Shown here one piece after another: positions 41,958 through 49,846 of a stretch of DNA of 64,000 nucleotides (positions are counted from its first letter, which is position 1; every line of letters begins with the position of its first letter). Where the stretch lies: NCBI GenBank assembly GCA_027492735.1, contig JAPUEE010000011.1, positions 36,888 to 100,887 on the forward strand, read 5' to 3'. Source of the stretch: Candidatus Saccharimonadota bacterium (GTDB lineage: Bacteria > Patescibacteriota > Saccharimonadia > Saccharimonadales > Saccharimonadaceae). Position numbers and translations under genes: made by a program. A model generated the notes under the pieces. The model was not told the DNA's origin, did not search any database, and saw nothing but the letters and a program-made list of their open reading frames with translations.

Positions 41958-41987
41958 ATTGTACAAAAAATGTATACAGTTTGTCAA
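41958..41987 (-). promoter_or_regulatory. Promoter/operator of the antitoxin-toxin-hsdR unit
   Basis: Minus strand: TTGACA (41982-41987), 18 nt, TACAAT (41958-41963). Two perfect 8-bp palindromes, TTGTACAA (41959-41966) and TGTATACA (41971-41978), lie on the -10 box and in the spacer with centres 12 bp apart. They fit an autorepressor site for the XRE protein. Confidence 0.65.
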
Positions 41988-42079
41988 CACTTTTTGCAAC
42001 TATAAGCGCATTTTTTGTATTAAAACTTACAAGCATAAGCATTATTAAACTGTAATATTGCGTTTATGCTAAGTAGCTA

Positions 42080-42108
42080 TTGTAATATACGTCAAGATGC
42101 GGTACTAT
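42080..42108 (+). promoter_or_regulatory. Promoter of the DUF2188/Cas2-like pair
   Basis: TTGTAA (42080-42085), 17 nt, TACTAT (42103-42108). It would give a leader of about 170 nt. Confidence 0.5.
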
Positions 42109-42181
42109 GGGAGTAACCAGTTCTAAGGGGGGACCCTCGGAATAGAATTGGGGGAATATATTAAGAATCGATACAACTAGA

Positions 42182-42276
42182 AACCGCCAGCGGTAACTGG
42201 CGGTTGATACACAAAATTTAACCCTTTCGTGTATCTCCTAGTGTATCAGTAATGCACTGCATGTGCAAGTTAGGAG
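42182..42276 (+). promoter_or_regulatory. Folded leader with sequestered ribosome-binding site
   Basis: Three structures in order: a perfect 9-bp stem (AACCGCCAG/CTGGCGGTT, 42182-42205); GATACAC (42206-42212) pairing with GTGTATC at 42229-42235 or with the second copy at 42241-42247; and CTCCTA (42235-42240) pairing with TAGGAG (42271-42276), which is the Shine-Dalgarno site of the next gene, around an inner TGCAC/GTGCA hairpin. Choice of the GTGTATC partner would affect the SD stem. The rest of the 355-bp gap (41931-42285) holds the two divergent promoters. Confidence 0.5.
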
Positions 42277-42285
42277 GTTTGCCTT

Positions 42286-42519
42286 ATGGCACACTCTACA
42301 CCAAAACAAATCCACACAGTCCGCCGCCCGGGCGGCTGGGGCAACAAAAGCGCTGGCGCTTCACGCGTCAGCAAGGTCTACTCGACCAAAGCAGCGGCAC
42401 AAGCTGCCGGTCGCCAGACCGCTATCAATCAGAAAGCAGAGCATGTCATTCACAACGTGAACGGCAAGATCGGCTCGCGTAATAGCTACGGGAATGACCC
42501 GCATCCACCGAGGGGTTAG
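42286..42519 (+). CDS. DUF2188 small protein
   Basis: A 77-aa protein with the DUF2188 plan: HTVRRPGGWGNKSAG, then a helix with YSTKAAAQAAGRQTA, then HVIHNVNGKIGSRNSYGNDPHP at the C-terminus. TAGGAGG lies 9 nt before ATG 42286. Two other starts upstream exist in other frames and are not used. It is followed after 2 bp by the Cas2-like gene. Function of DUF2188 is unknown; the domain is common in mobile and defence surroundings. Confidence 0.75.
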   Translation: MAHSTPKQIHTVRRPGGWGNKSAGASRVSKVYSTKAAAQAAGRQTAINQKAEHVIHNVNGKIGSRNSYGNDPHPPRG

Positions 42520-42521
42520 TT

Positions 42522-42803
42522 ATGAGCGTAAAGATAATTTCCTACGATCTAGGCTCTCCTGAGTCATCAGAAGACTACGAAGAGCTAATCAAATACATAA
42601 AAGATCTAGGCTCTTGGGCTAAACCACTATATTCCGTATGGTTTGTTGATACGGCCAAAACCACAAAGGAAATACGTGATGGCGCTGAAGCATACATGGA
42701 CAGCAATGATAAACTTTTTGTCGCCAAGTGGGATCCGAGCTCAGGATGGGCTTCCCGGAGGCTGCCAAAAAGCGTCACGGATTGGCTGCACGCCAGAGGC
42801 TAA
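42522..42803 (+). CDS. Cas2-like/SinR-type small protein
   Basis: A 93-aa protein of ferredoxin-like fold: KIISYDLGSPESSEDYEELIKYIKDLGSWAK, then LYSVWFVDTAKTTKEIRDG, then DSNDKLFVAKWDPSSGWAS. This is the pattern of stand-alone Cas2/VapD-related proteins annotated as SinR family. The N-terminal Asp after the first strand matches the metal-binding Asp of Cas2. There is no CRISPR array or cas1 here. It forms a two-gene unit with DUF2188 and ends in a terminator. Nuclease activity is inference. Confidence 0.65.
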   Translation: MSVKIISYDLGSPESSEDYEELIKYIKDLGSWAKPLYSVWFVDTAKTTKEIRDGAEAYMDSNDKLFVAKWDPSSGWASRRLPKSVTDWLHARG

Positions 42804-42818
42804 TATTTAAATTCAACA

Positions 42819-42850
42819 AATAAGCTCCCAGTCAAGGGAGCTTATTTTAT
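42819..42850. terminator. Bidirectional terminator at the island centre
   Basis: A perfect 11-bp stem (AATAAGCTCCC/GGGAGCTTATT) with a 6-nt loop and flanking A and T runs. It ends both the plus-strand Cas2-like gene and the minus-strand RT-HEPN transcript, just past the hsdS remnant. Confidence 0.85.
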
Positions 42851-42852
42851 AC

Positions 42853-42912
42853 TCATACTTTCACCTTTCCGCTTATCAACCGCGGGAGGAGGGTTTCACG
42901 AAGAGATTGTTC
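42853..42912 (-). pseudogene. Remnant of an hsdS 3' end
   Basis: Minus strand codes EQSLRETLLPRLISGKVKV and a TGA stop, almost the same as the C-terminus of the HsdS encoded at 45089-46285 (RDTLLPRLISGKMKV). The 50 bp 42854-42903 match 45090-45139 at 44 positions. Similarity stops abruptly upstream, where a stop codon in frame follows. It is a duplicated gene end, not a gene. Confidence 0.75.
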
Positions 42913-42946
42913 TGGCCATATCATAATTATCTTAACAGATAGATCG

Positions 42947-43723
42947 CTATGCTGCATAGTTAAGTTTGAGCCTCTCTATCTCTGCATCAAATGACTCAAA
43001 CAGTAGAATCAATAGCGACGAACATTTATCATAGTCTTCTTTTGTGACTTTTACTTTTTCGCCAACAACGTATCTTTCTGTTGATAACTTTGCTTTTGTA
43101 AGATTATCCAAGAATTGCTGGTCGATGATGGACGCGTTATGTATGACGATATGTCTAACCTGCCAGTATTCATGCAATTCAGCCATAAGGGCATGCTCTA
43201 GGTTAATTTTTAGATATCCTTTCATAATCCCCTGAAGTTGTTGCATGTTCTGAAAATTTAGCTTTTCGGTAGGATTGCCTTCGCTGGCCAGCACTCCAAA
43301 TACGAGTTCCGCAAGCTCTTCATCGGTTTTAGCTTTCAGCACTTCATTGACTGGCAAGCTTAGTTTGTCTTTGAGTGTAATCTTGCGAATATTACGGACT
43401 AATAAATTATGAAACATCTCCTTTGTTATCGATTCGGCGGCACCTACTAGAAGTACGAGCCCCTGTGCGTATAGTTGATCGCTGATTTCAATCTGCCTGC
43501 CATCCACTGTACTCTTTACATTCTTAAAAACCTTTTTAGCGTTCTCGACCTTCTTCTTGTATGGAGCGGGAAGACCGTCCAGTTCAACCTCTAACCGACC
43601 AAACGATGTGGCGTAGATATTATGCAGCTCGCGATAGCTATCAAATATAGTATCGATTTCGGCGGCACTTGCCTGGAATTGGCCAGATACGGTTTCGGCT
43701 TTATTGATTTTGTCTTCTGTCAT
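42947..43723 (-). CDS. HEPN-motif protein paired with the reverse transcriptase
   Basis: A 258-aa soluble, mostly helical protein. Residues 188-197 (QVRHIVIHNA) carry R190-x4-H195, the HEPN ribonuclease motif, in a helix that follows a long hydrophobic helix (LYAQGLVLLVGAAESITKEMF, residues 84-104). The family resembles the MAE_28990/RiboL-PSP-type HEPN proteins. The gene starts 10 nt after the RT stop, so both are co-expressed. HEPN partners usually act as RNA-cutting effectors. Substrate unknown. Confidence 0.7.
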   Translation of the reverse strand: MTEDKINKAETVSGQFQASAAEIDTIFDSYRELHNIYATSFGRLEVELDGLPAPYKKKVENAKKVFKNVKSTVDGRQIEISDQLYAQGLVLLVGAAESITKEMFHNLLVRNIRKITLKDKLSLPVNEVLKAKTDEELAELVFGVLASEGNPTEKLNFQNMQQLQGIMKGYLKINLEHALMAELHEYWQVRHIVIHNASIIDQQFLDNLTKAKLSTERYVVGEKVKVTKEDYDKCSSLLILLFESFDAEIERLKLNYAA

Positions 43724-43733
43724 ACTTTTTACC

Positions 43734-45092
43734 CTAGCTTGTTGTCCAGCTTTTATTGTATTCAGTTATTTTACGTTTAAAATAGCCCATACCCAAGGAG
43801 TGTCTTTTTGAAAATTTCGAGCACTCGTAAAAAAAGGCGGATTGAGTCGTGAGCAGTGCTTCATTTGTTAAAGCTTTCAATATCACTAGCTTACCGTTAT
43901 CATCAACAGCCGAATATAGCTGCGACAATTTAGTATGGTCAAGGTACGGTAGAAAGCCCTCCGACAAAGAAAGTTGTAGAATCTTGCCTCTTGTTTCCTC
44001 TTTCAGTTTATCAAGTCCTATGGCGATAGCCTTTCTAAGCAGCGAAGCTCCCCCATTTTTCAAAGACCTGTCTGGATCCATAATTACATCAAATGCCTCG
44101 CGAGCAAATTGCTCCGCAACTGCACCATCTTGCTCGGCATTGCTCTTTTCAGGGTCAAGCTTATTGAATAGCTCGTATGCACGATATTGGAGCATTTCAT
44201 CGAGTTCAAAGACCTTCACTTTTTTCTGGTTCACGTTCAGCCCTAGTCGATAGAGACTGTTTGAACAAAATTTTACAGCCTCTTTGTAGTTCATGCCCTT
44301 TGGCACGAAGAGGGTTTGGTCGTCTGCATATCTCAAGTACTTTATTCCATGCTTGTTACAGTATTCGCTTACTACAAGGTCATAGTCTTGGAGATAGAAA
44401 TTTGCAAGCAGACGAGAACAGTCTGCGATCATGTCTTGTGGTATACCTGTTGATTGAGCATGGAACGAATGTATTTGTTTGTTAGAGTTTTTCAAAAAGT
44501 GGAATAGTAGGTCAATTACATTGCTATTTTCTTTACGAGAGACTAACCTGAGCTTGTTCTCCAGTATATCGAGGCGTATTGTATCGTAGAAATTAGCAAT
44601 ATCTATCTCAACGACAACGTACTCGTCGCTATCGAGGGAATGGATATAATCTAGAATTTTACTATTATAATCACCATAGTACCTAGCCCAAGCTTCTGGT
44701 GTTAGGCTTTGCGTGAGTGGATAATCGATATCCCATAGTTCCTGGGTCTCCTCTTCCAGATGACGAATCTTGCCCCCAAGAGACCATCCGCCGTATGTAC
44801 CCTCTACCCTATTAATGGCAATGTTCTCCTCAAGCTGCTTCACGCAAAAATAGTAGACACCATAATCGATAGGGCTGAATACGGGCACTGGCCTCGATAC
44901 TCCGTTCCCCTTATCATAGTCAATGATGAAACGCGGCACGCTTGGTGAGTAATTGTTATCAACGAGTAATTTTTCTATTTGTTCTGACAGTTCGGTTTTA
45001 TTAATCTTTTCTTTTCCGAGGTAGACCTTCTTTAGCACGCCGATGAAATTCTTGTCAAAGGTTTCTGCTAGCTCCTCTTTGGTAATTTTCAT
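43734..45092 (-). CDS. Defence-type reverse transcriptase (AbiA-like / unknown group)
   Basis: A 452-aa protein. RT palm motifs: VEIDIANFYDTI (Asp164), GIPQDMIADCSRLLANFYL (216-234, motif B/priming grip side), LRYADDQTLFV (Y255-A-D-D258) and LGLNVNQKKV. There is no maturase, endonuclease or group II intron RNA. The C-terminal 140 residues are helical repeats, as in AbiA/AbiK-type RTs. The start overlaps the hsdS stop as ATGA, so it is translated after hsdS. The HEPN gene follows. Together they look like a split AbiA-like module, in which the RT makes DNA or senses phage and the HEPN protein kills. Confidence 0.82.
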   Translation of the reverse strand: MKITKEELAETFDKNFIGVLKKVYLGKEKINKTELSEQIEKLLVDNNYSPSVPRFIIDYDKGNGVSRPVPVFSPIDYGVYYFCVKQLEENIAINRVEGTYGGWSLGGKIRHLEEETQELWDIDYPLTQSLTPEAWARYYGDYNSKILDYIHSLDSDEYVVVEIDIANFYDTIRLDILENKLRLVSRKENSNVIDLLFHFLKNSNKQIHSFHAQSTGIPQDMIADCSRLLANFYLQDYDLVVSEYCNKHGIKYLRYADDQTLFVPKGMNYKEAVKFCSNSLYRLGLNVNQKKVKVFELDEMLQYRAYELFNKLDPEKSNAEQDGAVAEQFAREAFDVIMDPDRSLKNGGASLLRKAIAIGLDKLKEETRGKILQLSLSEGFLPYLDHTKLSQLYSAVDDNGKLVILKALTNEALLTTQSAFFYECSKFSKRHSLGMGYFKRKITEYNKSWTTS

Positions 45093-46285
45093 ACTTTCAT
45101 CTTTCCACTTATCAATCGCGGGAGGAGGGTGTCGCGGAGGGTGGTGAGGGTTTGGATTTCGGTGTAATTCGCAGTTATTGTTTCAAAGAGAGGCTCTGCC
45201 TGTTCGTGATATTGCGAAAGTAGCTCTTTTGGTGGCAACTTCATCTTCAGCTTCTTGGTTTCAATCGGGCTTAGGTTGAGCTGCGCTGTTCCCCGCGACA
45301 TTGAAATAAGTCTGTTCTTGAACTCCTCTTGCCTAAACATGAAATACGCAAACGATTGCTTGCCGTCTGCGCCGACAAGCTTTGCGACACGCTGATTGAG
45401 CAAAAGGTTCTCGCCATGAACAATACAGACACGACCAACGTTGCCTGTGAGCGATAGTAGAATATCACTTGTTTTCAAGAAAGCGTAATCTGGTGTCTTT
45501 GCTGGAACGGTTGATAAATAGTCGGAGCATTCTGGCACGAAGTTGCCATCCTGTACATTCTTAATCGTCACAAGTCCATATTCGCCGTCTGGGTCAAAGT
45601 CGGTGCGCTTGAATGCGTAGCCGGAATAGATAGTGATAAGGTCGGAAACAGCACCATCTTCCCACTTCCCCGCCTCTGGATTATCAATGGAATAATGACG
45701 AAAGAGCGCCTGCCCCATCTGCTCGAGCGTTTCGTTCATCTGCCGATTCAGCTCAATTTTTTCATCAATCGTCCCGAGAATGTCTGCGATTTTCTTTTGC
45801 GTTTCGAGGTTTGGTAGATTAAATTTGTAGCTCAATATCTTTGAAGGGGCTGTATGCTTGACTGTTGACCCAGTTGCGCCAGCAACAATCCATCTACGGT
45901 AGTCTGGCGAGCGCATTAGCCAGTATATGTACTCTGCATCAGCAACATCGCTCTTTACGCCGACTAGCCCTATGCGCTGATTGTGCAGGTATGTATTATT
46001 GTCATCGGGTACGCGAGCCGAAAAGCCAAGTGTATCGGCAGCCTTGCTTAGGTCTGTCATTGTGACGATTGTGTCGCCAGGTTCTAGAACGAATGCTTCG
46101 TCAATTGGTCCGTTATAATACTTCAGTTTCCCTCGCTTGAAGCCTCCGCCAATCTCAAAGTTACCCGGTGTGATGAGTATGTTCTCGGTAGGTGCATCTG
46201 AAAAATACTGACCTTTGAACGCATAGCCGTGCTTGATAGTTATCAAATCGCCAAGTAAAGTAGTCTGGGTCATTTTATTTATCAT
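45089..46285 (-). CDS. hsdS: Type I restriction specificity subunit
   Basis: A 398-aa protein with two target-recognition domains separated by conserved helices. Half one: LGDLITIKHGYAFKGQYF... LPNLETQKKIADILGTIDEKIELNRQMNETLEQMGQ; half two: VSDLITIYSGYAFKRTDF... LPPKELLSQYHEQAEPLFETI. The pairing of similar N-parts (HGYAFK/SGYAFK) is typical. It chooses the DNA sequence for the HsdM/HsdR complex. The start at 46285 overlaps the preceding HEPN gene; 46273 is possible. Its last 50 bp are repeated at 42854-42903. Confidence 0.93.
   Translation of the reverse strand: MINKMTQTTLLGDLITIKHGYAFKGQYFSDAPTENILITPGNFEIGGGFKRGKLKYYNGPIDEAFVLEPGDTIVTMTDLSKAADTLGFSARVPDDNNTYLHNQRIGLVGVKSDVADAEYIYWLMRSPDYRRWIVAGATGSTVKHTAPSKILSYKFNLPNLETQKKIADILGTIDEKIELNRQMNETLEQMGQALFRHYSIDNPEAGKWEDGAVSDLITIYSGYAFKRTDFDPDGEYGLVTIKNVQDGNFVPECSDYLSTVPAKTPDYAFLKTSDILLSLTGNVGRVCIVHGENLLLNQRVAKLVGADGKQSFAYFMFRQEEFKNRLISMSRGTAQLNLSPIETKKLKMKLPPKELLSQYHEQAEPLFETITANYTEIQTLTTLRDTLLPRLISGKMKV
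45090..45139 (-). repeat. Direct repeat: hsdS 3' end (intact copy)
   Basis: Partner of 42854-42903, same orientation, 44 of 50 positions equal. The interval between the copies (about 2.2 kb) contains exactly the RT and HEPN genes. Confidence 0.8.
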
Positions 46286-46964
46286 CCCCTAGCTCATCTA
46301 TGTACTCAACTAACTCATCTAGATCATTCCTCGCCAATGGATTAACGCCTATGTCATGACAAATGCCTGAGGCTTTTTGTCTTATGTGGCTCGATAGGGA
46401 TCCAGTGTCTATTTCGGCATTAAATAACAAATGCTCGTTTTTTTGTAGATATTTATAAATTAGATTACACAGAGCTGCTGGATCGTCGTAATATTGTTTT
46501 TCGATTACTGCATCATACTCATAGTGCGCCAATCGCTTATTTCGCAAACTTTCCAGCCGCTTATAGATGTCTTCAGCCTGTTTTGGTAGCTTATAAGGCT
46601 GAGTATCTTGGCTTTTTAGCATTGGAAAGCAATTTTCTATTGTGCGGAGATTTTTGTAGCCAAGATCTTTGCCGTCGTCCAATAGCCCACACAAGAACAT
46701 TACGCCAGAGTTGAATAGGGATTCAAGTGAGTATAACCAGAAACGACTCTTATCTTGAGTTAACTGACTTACGATATCCTTATCTCCAATCACATAGTAA
46801 AAAGACAGGTGACATATTGCATTGGCTAGTATCGTTTTTGAGTCGACAAGGGCTTTGATTTGGGCATTGACTGCATCTTGGGTTGCGTTAGGAAATCCCT
46901 TTTTTAGTAGAGCTTCGTATTCAGCGTGGTCTTCAGCCAAGAATGGGAGTTTGACGGATATCAT
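46275..46964 (-). CDS. AbiU2-like HEPN protein
   Basis: A 229-aa soluble helical protein. Residues 138-149 (ESLRNKRLAHYE) show R141-x5-H147, the form of HEPN motif found in AbiU2-like proteins, with a hydrophobic helix (FWLYSLESLFNSGVMFLCGLL) before it. It lies between the third HEPN gene and hsdS, overlapping hsdS by 11 bp. An RNase effector role is inferred from the motif and context; the family call is by eye. Confidence 0.6.
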   Translation of the reverse strand: MISVKLPFLAEDHAEYEALLKKGFPNATQDAVNAQIKALVDSKTILANAICHLSFYYVIGDKDIVSQLTQDKSRFWLYSLESLFNSGVMFLCGLLDDGKDLGYKNLRTIENCFPMLKSQDTQPYKLPKQAEDIYKRLESLRNKRLAHYEYDAVIEKQYYDDPAALCNLIYKYLQKNEHLLFNAEIDTGSLSSHIRQKASGICHDIGVNPLARNDLDELVEYIDELGDDK

Positions 46965-46992
46965 GCGATACCTCTACTCATGACAGTCTGGG

Positions 46993-48174
46993 TCATTTCT
47001 CGCCCTCCTTCTTAGTGCTTGTGGCGCTCGAGGGGCTTAACTCGGCCTTTAGCTGACTCGCTTCCTTTGACATAGATCTGATTGCTTCTTGAACTCCAGA
47101 TTGATTGAACTGGCTCATTATCTCTTTATATCCTGGAAATGGCTTCATTTGCTCGATGGTCGCAACCATTCCCTTGCTGAGCTCTGTCGTAAATTTTGCG
47201 TTGTTCTTAATAATATCCGCTGTCAGTGGCGTGGCGATCTCTTTTTGGATATTCGCAATAGAAGCAAGTAGTGGCTTGTACGTTGTTTCTAGCGTCTGTC
47301 GGATACTTTCTGCGAGGGACGGGTCTATCCTGACCGCCGAGTCTATGATGGATTTCATAGATTTTGATATGCTGTCCATATTTGCCTTCAGTTGTACTTG
47401 GTAGTCGCTCTTCGTCTTGCCTATGTAGCCCATGACGTGCTTTTTGTTCTTCTTGGCATCATCGAGTTGCTGTTGCGTGATGGTTTGCAGATGTGCCGCA
47501 TCGTTGCGAACAGCCAACAAAGCATTTATCTCTTTTGCGATATAGCTAAAATCCGCAGGCTTTTCCAATAACGCCGAAATGCTTGTCCATACCGTCTTTG
47601 GTGTCATAAGTTCTGTAATGTCATTTTTGAGGGTATCGAAATCTTGCGAGGTAGCAATCATCCCCAGAATGCCTTTGCTGGTAAGTAGATTTTTGGTTGC
47701 GATTTCTGATATATCTACCTCTAAAACTCTGATAATCTCACCGAGTGAAAAATTATTGATTTTTTGACACCATTCGATGCGCGTTGCGGGCTTGAGGCTT
47801 GTTTTATGCTTTTGGTGCGTATTAATTATGTCGTCTAACACTTTTTCGGTTTCGGGCAAAACGCAGATCAGCAGCTTCTTAAGCTGGCGTTCGATAGGGG
47901 ATACGATTTTGAAAGTTTGTCGTGAACGGTATTCTGCTAATTCGTCTGAAAGTATGTAGACATCTTTTGCACCTAGGATTTTTTTGTACACATCATCAGT
48001 CAGCTCCTCGTCGGTAGACTCAACTCGTATCACAAAGAGGTCCGCTTGGTAATCAAGATCAGCAAGCTTCGCATCCTCCGCTTTCGACAAACCAAGTGAT
48101 TTCAAGCGTTTCATCGCCTGAAGCTCGGTGTGTGCCTGTACGGCAAATTCTAGAGAGTAGTTTTTAACCGACAT
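46993..48174 (-). CDS. HEPN-motif protein with long coiled coil, embedded in hsdMS
   Basis: A 393-aa protein. Near residues 216-232 it reads [15 protein letters not shown], with R-N-x3-H (R223, H228), the Swt1/HEPN-like motif. An N-terminal alpha/beta part precedes it, and a 150-residue helical/coiled-coil tail follows. The frame is open to 48219, but ATG 48174 inside the last codons of hsdM gives stop-start overlap (11 bp) and translational coupling. It is therefore built into the methylase operon. Not recognised beyond the motif. Confidence 0.6.
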   Translation of the reverse strand: MSVKNYSLEFAVQAHTELQAMKRLKSLGLSKAEDAKLADLDYQADLFVIRVESTDEELTDDVYKKILGAKDVYILSDELAEYRSRQTFKIVSPIERQLKKLLICVLPETEKVLDDIINTHQKHKTSLKPATRIEWCQKINNFSLGEIIRVLEVDISEIATKNLLTSKGILGMIATSQDFDTLKNDITELMTPKTVWTSISALLEKPADFSYIAKEINALLAVRNDAAHLQTITQQQLDDAKKNKKHVMGYIGKTKSDYQVQLKANMDSISKSMKSIIDSAVRIDPSLAESIRQTLETTYKPLLASIANIQKEIATPLTADIIKNNAKFTTELSKGMVATIEQMKPFPGYKEIMSQFNQSGVQEAIRSMSKEASQLKAELSPSSATSTKKEGEK

Positions 48175-49648
48175 CGCCGAGTCTTTCCAGATTATCTTTG
48201 ATTTTTGCCTCCAGCTCATGGCTTTTAGTGAATTGCTCGTTTAGCTCGGCGGTGAGGCGCTGCATCTTCTCGGCAAAAGCCTCATCATCTTCCTCGACTT
48301 CTTCACTGCCGACGTAGCGGCCGGGCGTGAGGACGTAGTCGTGCTCAGCGATTTCGTCTAGCATGGCGACTTTAGTAAAACCCGGTACGTCCTCGTACTC
48401 GCCGTTTTGGGTTTTGAAGTTGTGATAGGCGGTGGCGACGCTGGCGATGTCTTCTGGGGTGAGTTCGCGGTTGCGGCGAGTGACCATTTTGCCGAGGTTG
48501 CGGCTGTCGATAAAGAGTGTTTTGCCGCTGCGGTTGGTGCGGTCACGTGAGACGAACCATAGGCAGGCTGGAATGCCAGTATTGAAGAAGAGCTGGCTTG
48601 GCAATGTGACGATACAATCCACAAGGTTGGCTTCGAGTAGTTTCTTGCGGATTTCACCCTCACCGCTGCTTTGGCTACTCATACTGCCGTTTGCCAACAC
48701 AAACCCTGCCGTGCCTTTCGGCGACAGGTGGTGAATCATGTGCTGAATCCAGCCGTAGTTGGCGTTGCCTTTTGGCGGCAGGCCGTAGCGCCAGCGGATG
48801 TCGTCTTGCAAATGCTCGATACCCCAGTCGCTGATGTTGAATGGCGGGTTGGCGATGATGTAGTCGGCCTTGAGGTCTGGGAATTTGTCGTCGTGGAAGG
48901 TGTCGCCGCGACGAATATCGGCATCGATGCCGCGAATGGCCATGTTCATCTTGGCGAGTCGCCAGGTGGTTTCGTTCAACTCCTGCCCGTAAATAGCGAT
49001 GTCGCCGATACGTCCAGAGTGCTCTTCGACGAACTTTTCGCTCTGCACAAACATACCGCCGCTACCACAGGCTGGGTCGTATACACGACCGCCATATGGC
49101 TCGAGCATTTCGACAAGTAACTTCACGATAGAGCGCGGCGTGTAGAACTCGCCGCCGTGCTTGCCCTCGCTGTCGGCGAACATGCCCATGAAGTATTCGT
49201 AGACCTGGCCGAGGAGGTCTTTGGAGTTGTCGGACTGGAACGTCATGTTGGTGAAGAGGTCGATGAGTTCGCCGAGGCGGCGCTTGTCGAGCGCTTCGCG
49301 CGCGTAATTTTTCGGCAGAACACCTTTGAGCGAAGGATTATCCCGCTCCACCGCATCCATTGCATTATCAATCAAGATGCCAATAGTGGACTGCTTGGCA
49401 CTAGCTACCAAATATGGCCAACGAGCCTCTGGTGGTACCCAAAACACGTTGTCGGCTAGGTAGTAGTCGCGGTCTTCTGGATCATAATTCTCAGACTCGG
49501 CCTTTTTGTACTGCGCCTCAAACGCATCAGAAATATACTTGAGAAAAATAAGGCCAAGCACCACGTACTTGTAGTCCGATGAGCTGATATTTCCCCGTAA
49601 TTTGTCTGCCGCCGCCCACAGTTTTGATTGAATATCTTGAATTTCCAT
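48164..49648 (-). CDS. hsdM: Type I DNA methyltransferase subunit
   Basis: A 494-aa N6-adenine methylase subunit. The N-terminal helical domain ([35 protein letters not shown]) is followed by [16 protein letters not shown], motif [14 protein letters not shown], and the catalytic [12 protein letters not shown] (NPPF). It first protects host DNA and forms the core of the restriction complex. TGC-TATAAT (-10 at 49671-49676) and an AGAAAGAGAAG ribosome site precede the ATG. It is the first gene of hsdM-HEPN-HEPN-hsdS-RT-HEPN. Confidence 0.95.
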   Translation of the reverse strand: MEIQDIQSKLWAAADKLRGNISSSDYKYVVLGLIFLKYISDAFEAQYKKAESENYDPEDRDYYLADNVFWVPPEARWPYLVASAKQSTIGILIDNAMDAVERDNPSLKGVLPKNYAREALDKRRLGELIDLFTNMTFQSDNSKDLLGQVYEYFMGMFADSEGKHGGEFYTPRSIVKLLVEMLEPYGGRVYDPACGSGGMFVQSEKFVEEHSGRIGDIAIYGQELNETTWRLAKMNMAIRGIDADIRRGDTFHDDKFPDLKADYIIANPPFNISDWGIEHLQDDIRWRYGLPPKGNANYGWIQHMIHHLSPKGTAGFVLANGSMSSQSSGEGEIRKKLLEANLVDCIVTLPSQLFFNTGIPACLWFVSRDRTNRSGKTLFIDSRNLGKMVTRRNRELTPEDIASVATAYHNFKTQNGEYEDVPGFTKVAMLDEIAEHDYVLTPGRYVGSEEVEEDDEAFAEKMQRLTAELNEQFTKSHELEAKIKDNLERLGDVG

Positions 49649-49689
49649 AAATCTTCTCTTTCTAGGGAATATTATAGCACCTCCGAGTT

Positions 49690-49837
49690 ACATTCTTGGG
49701 TATGTGTCTCGTGTAATGATGATATGATCAAGAACTGCGACTCCTAGCAGCTCTCCTGCTTGCTACAATTGCTCGGCGGCCTCTCTATCTGCTGGGTTTA
49801 CTTCAAGGTTTCCGCTCGGATGTATTGTGTACAATGG
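49690..49837 (-). pseudogene. radC: radC fragment with in-frame stop
   Basis: Minus strand translates as IHPSGNLEVNPADREAAEQL, a TAG stop (49763-49765), then QAGELLGVAVLDHIII. This is the JAMM-domain core of RadC (HPSG, then LLDHIII). The N-terminal part and the conserved end are missing. RadC genes commonly travel with mobile and defence DNA. It lies just outside hsdM, marking an eroded island edge. Confidence 0.8.
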
Positions 49838-49846
49838 TAATACTGG

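Noticed and set aside
42522..42803. Cas2 as evidence of a CRISPR-Cas system
   Set aside because: No repeat-spacer array and no other cas gene is visible anywhere in the window; the protein fits the solitary Cas2/VapD-like (SinR-type) family.
43734..45092. Group II intron or retron for the reverse transcriptase
   Set aside because: No maturase/endonuclease domain follows the RT, no intron domain V-like hairpin or msr-msd inverted repeats were seen around it, and the C-terminus is helical-repeat-like as in Abi RTs.
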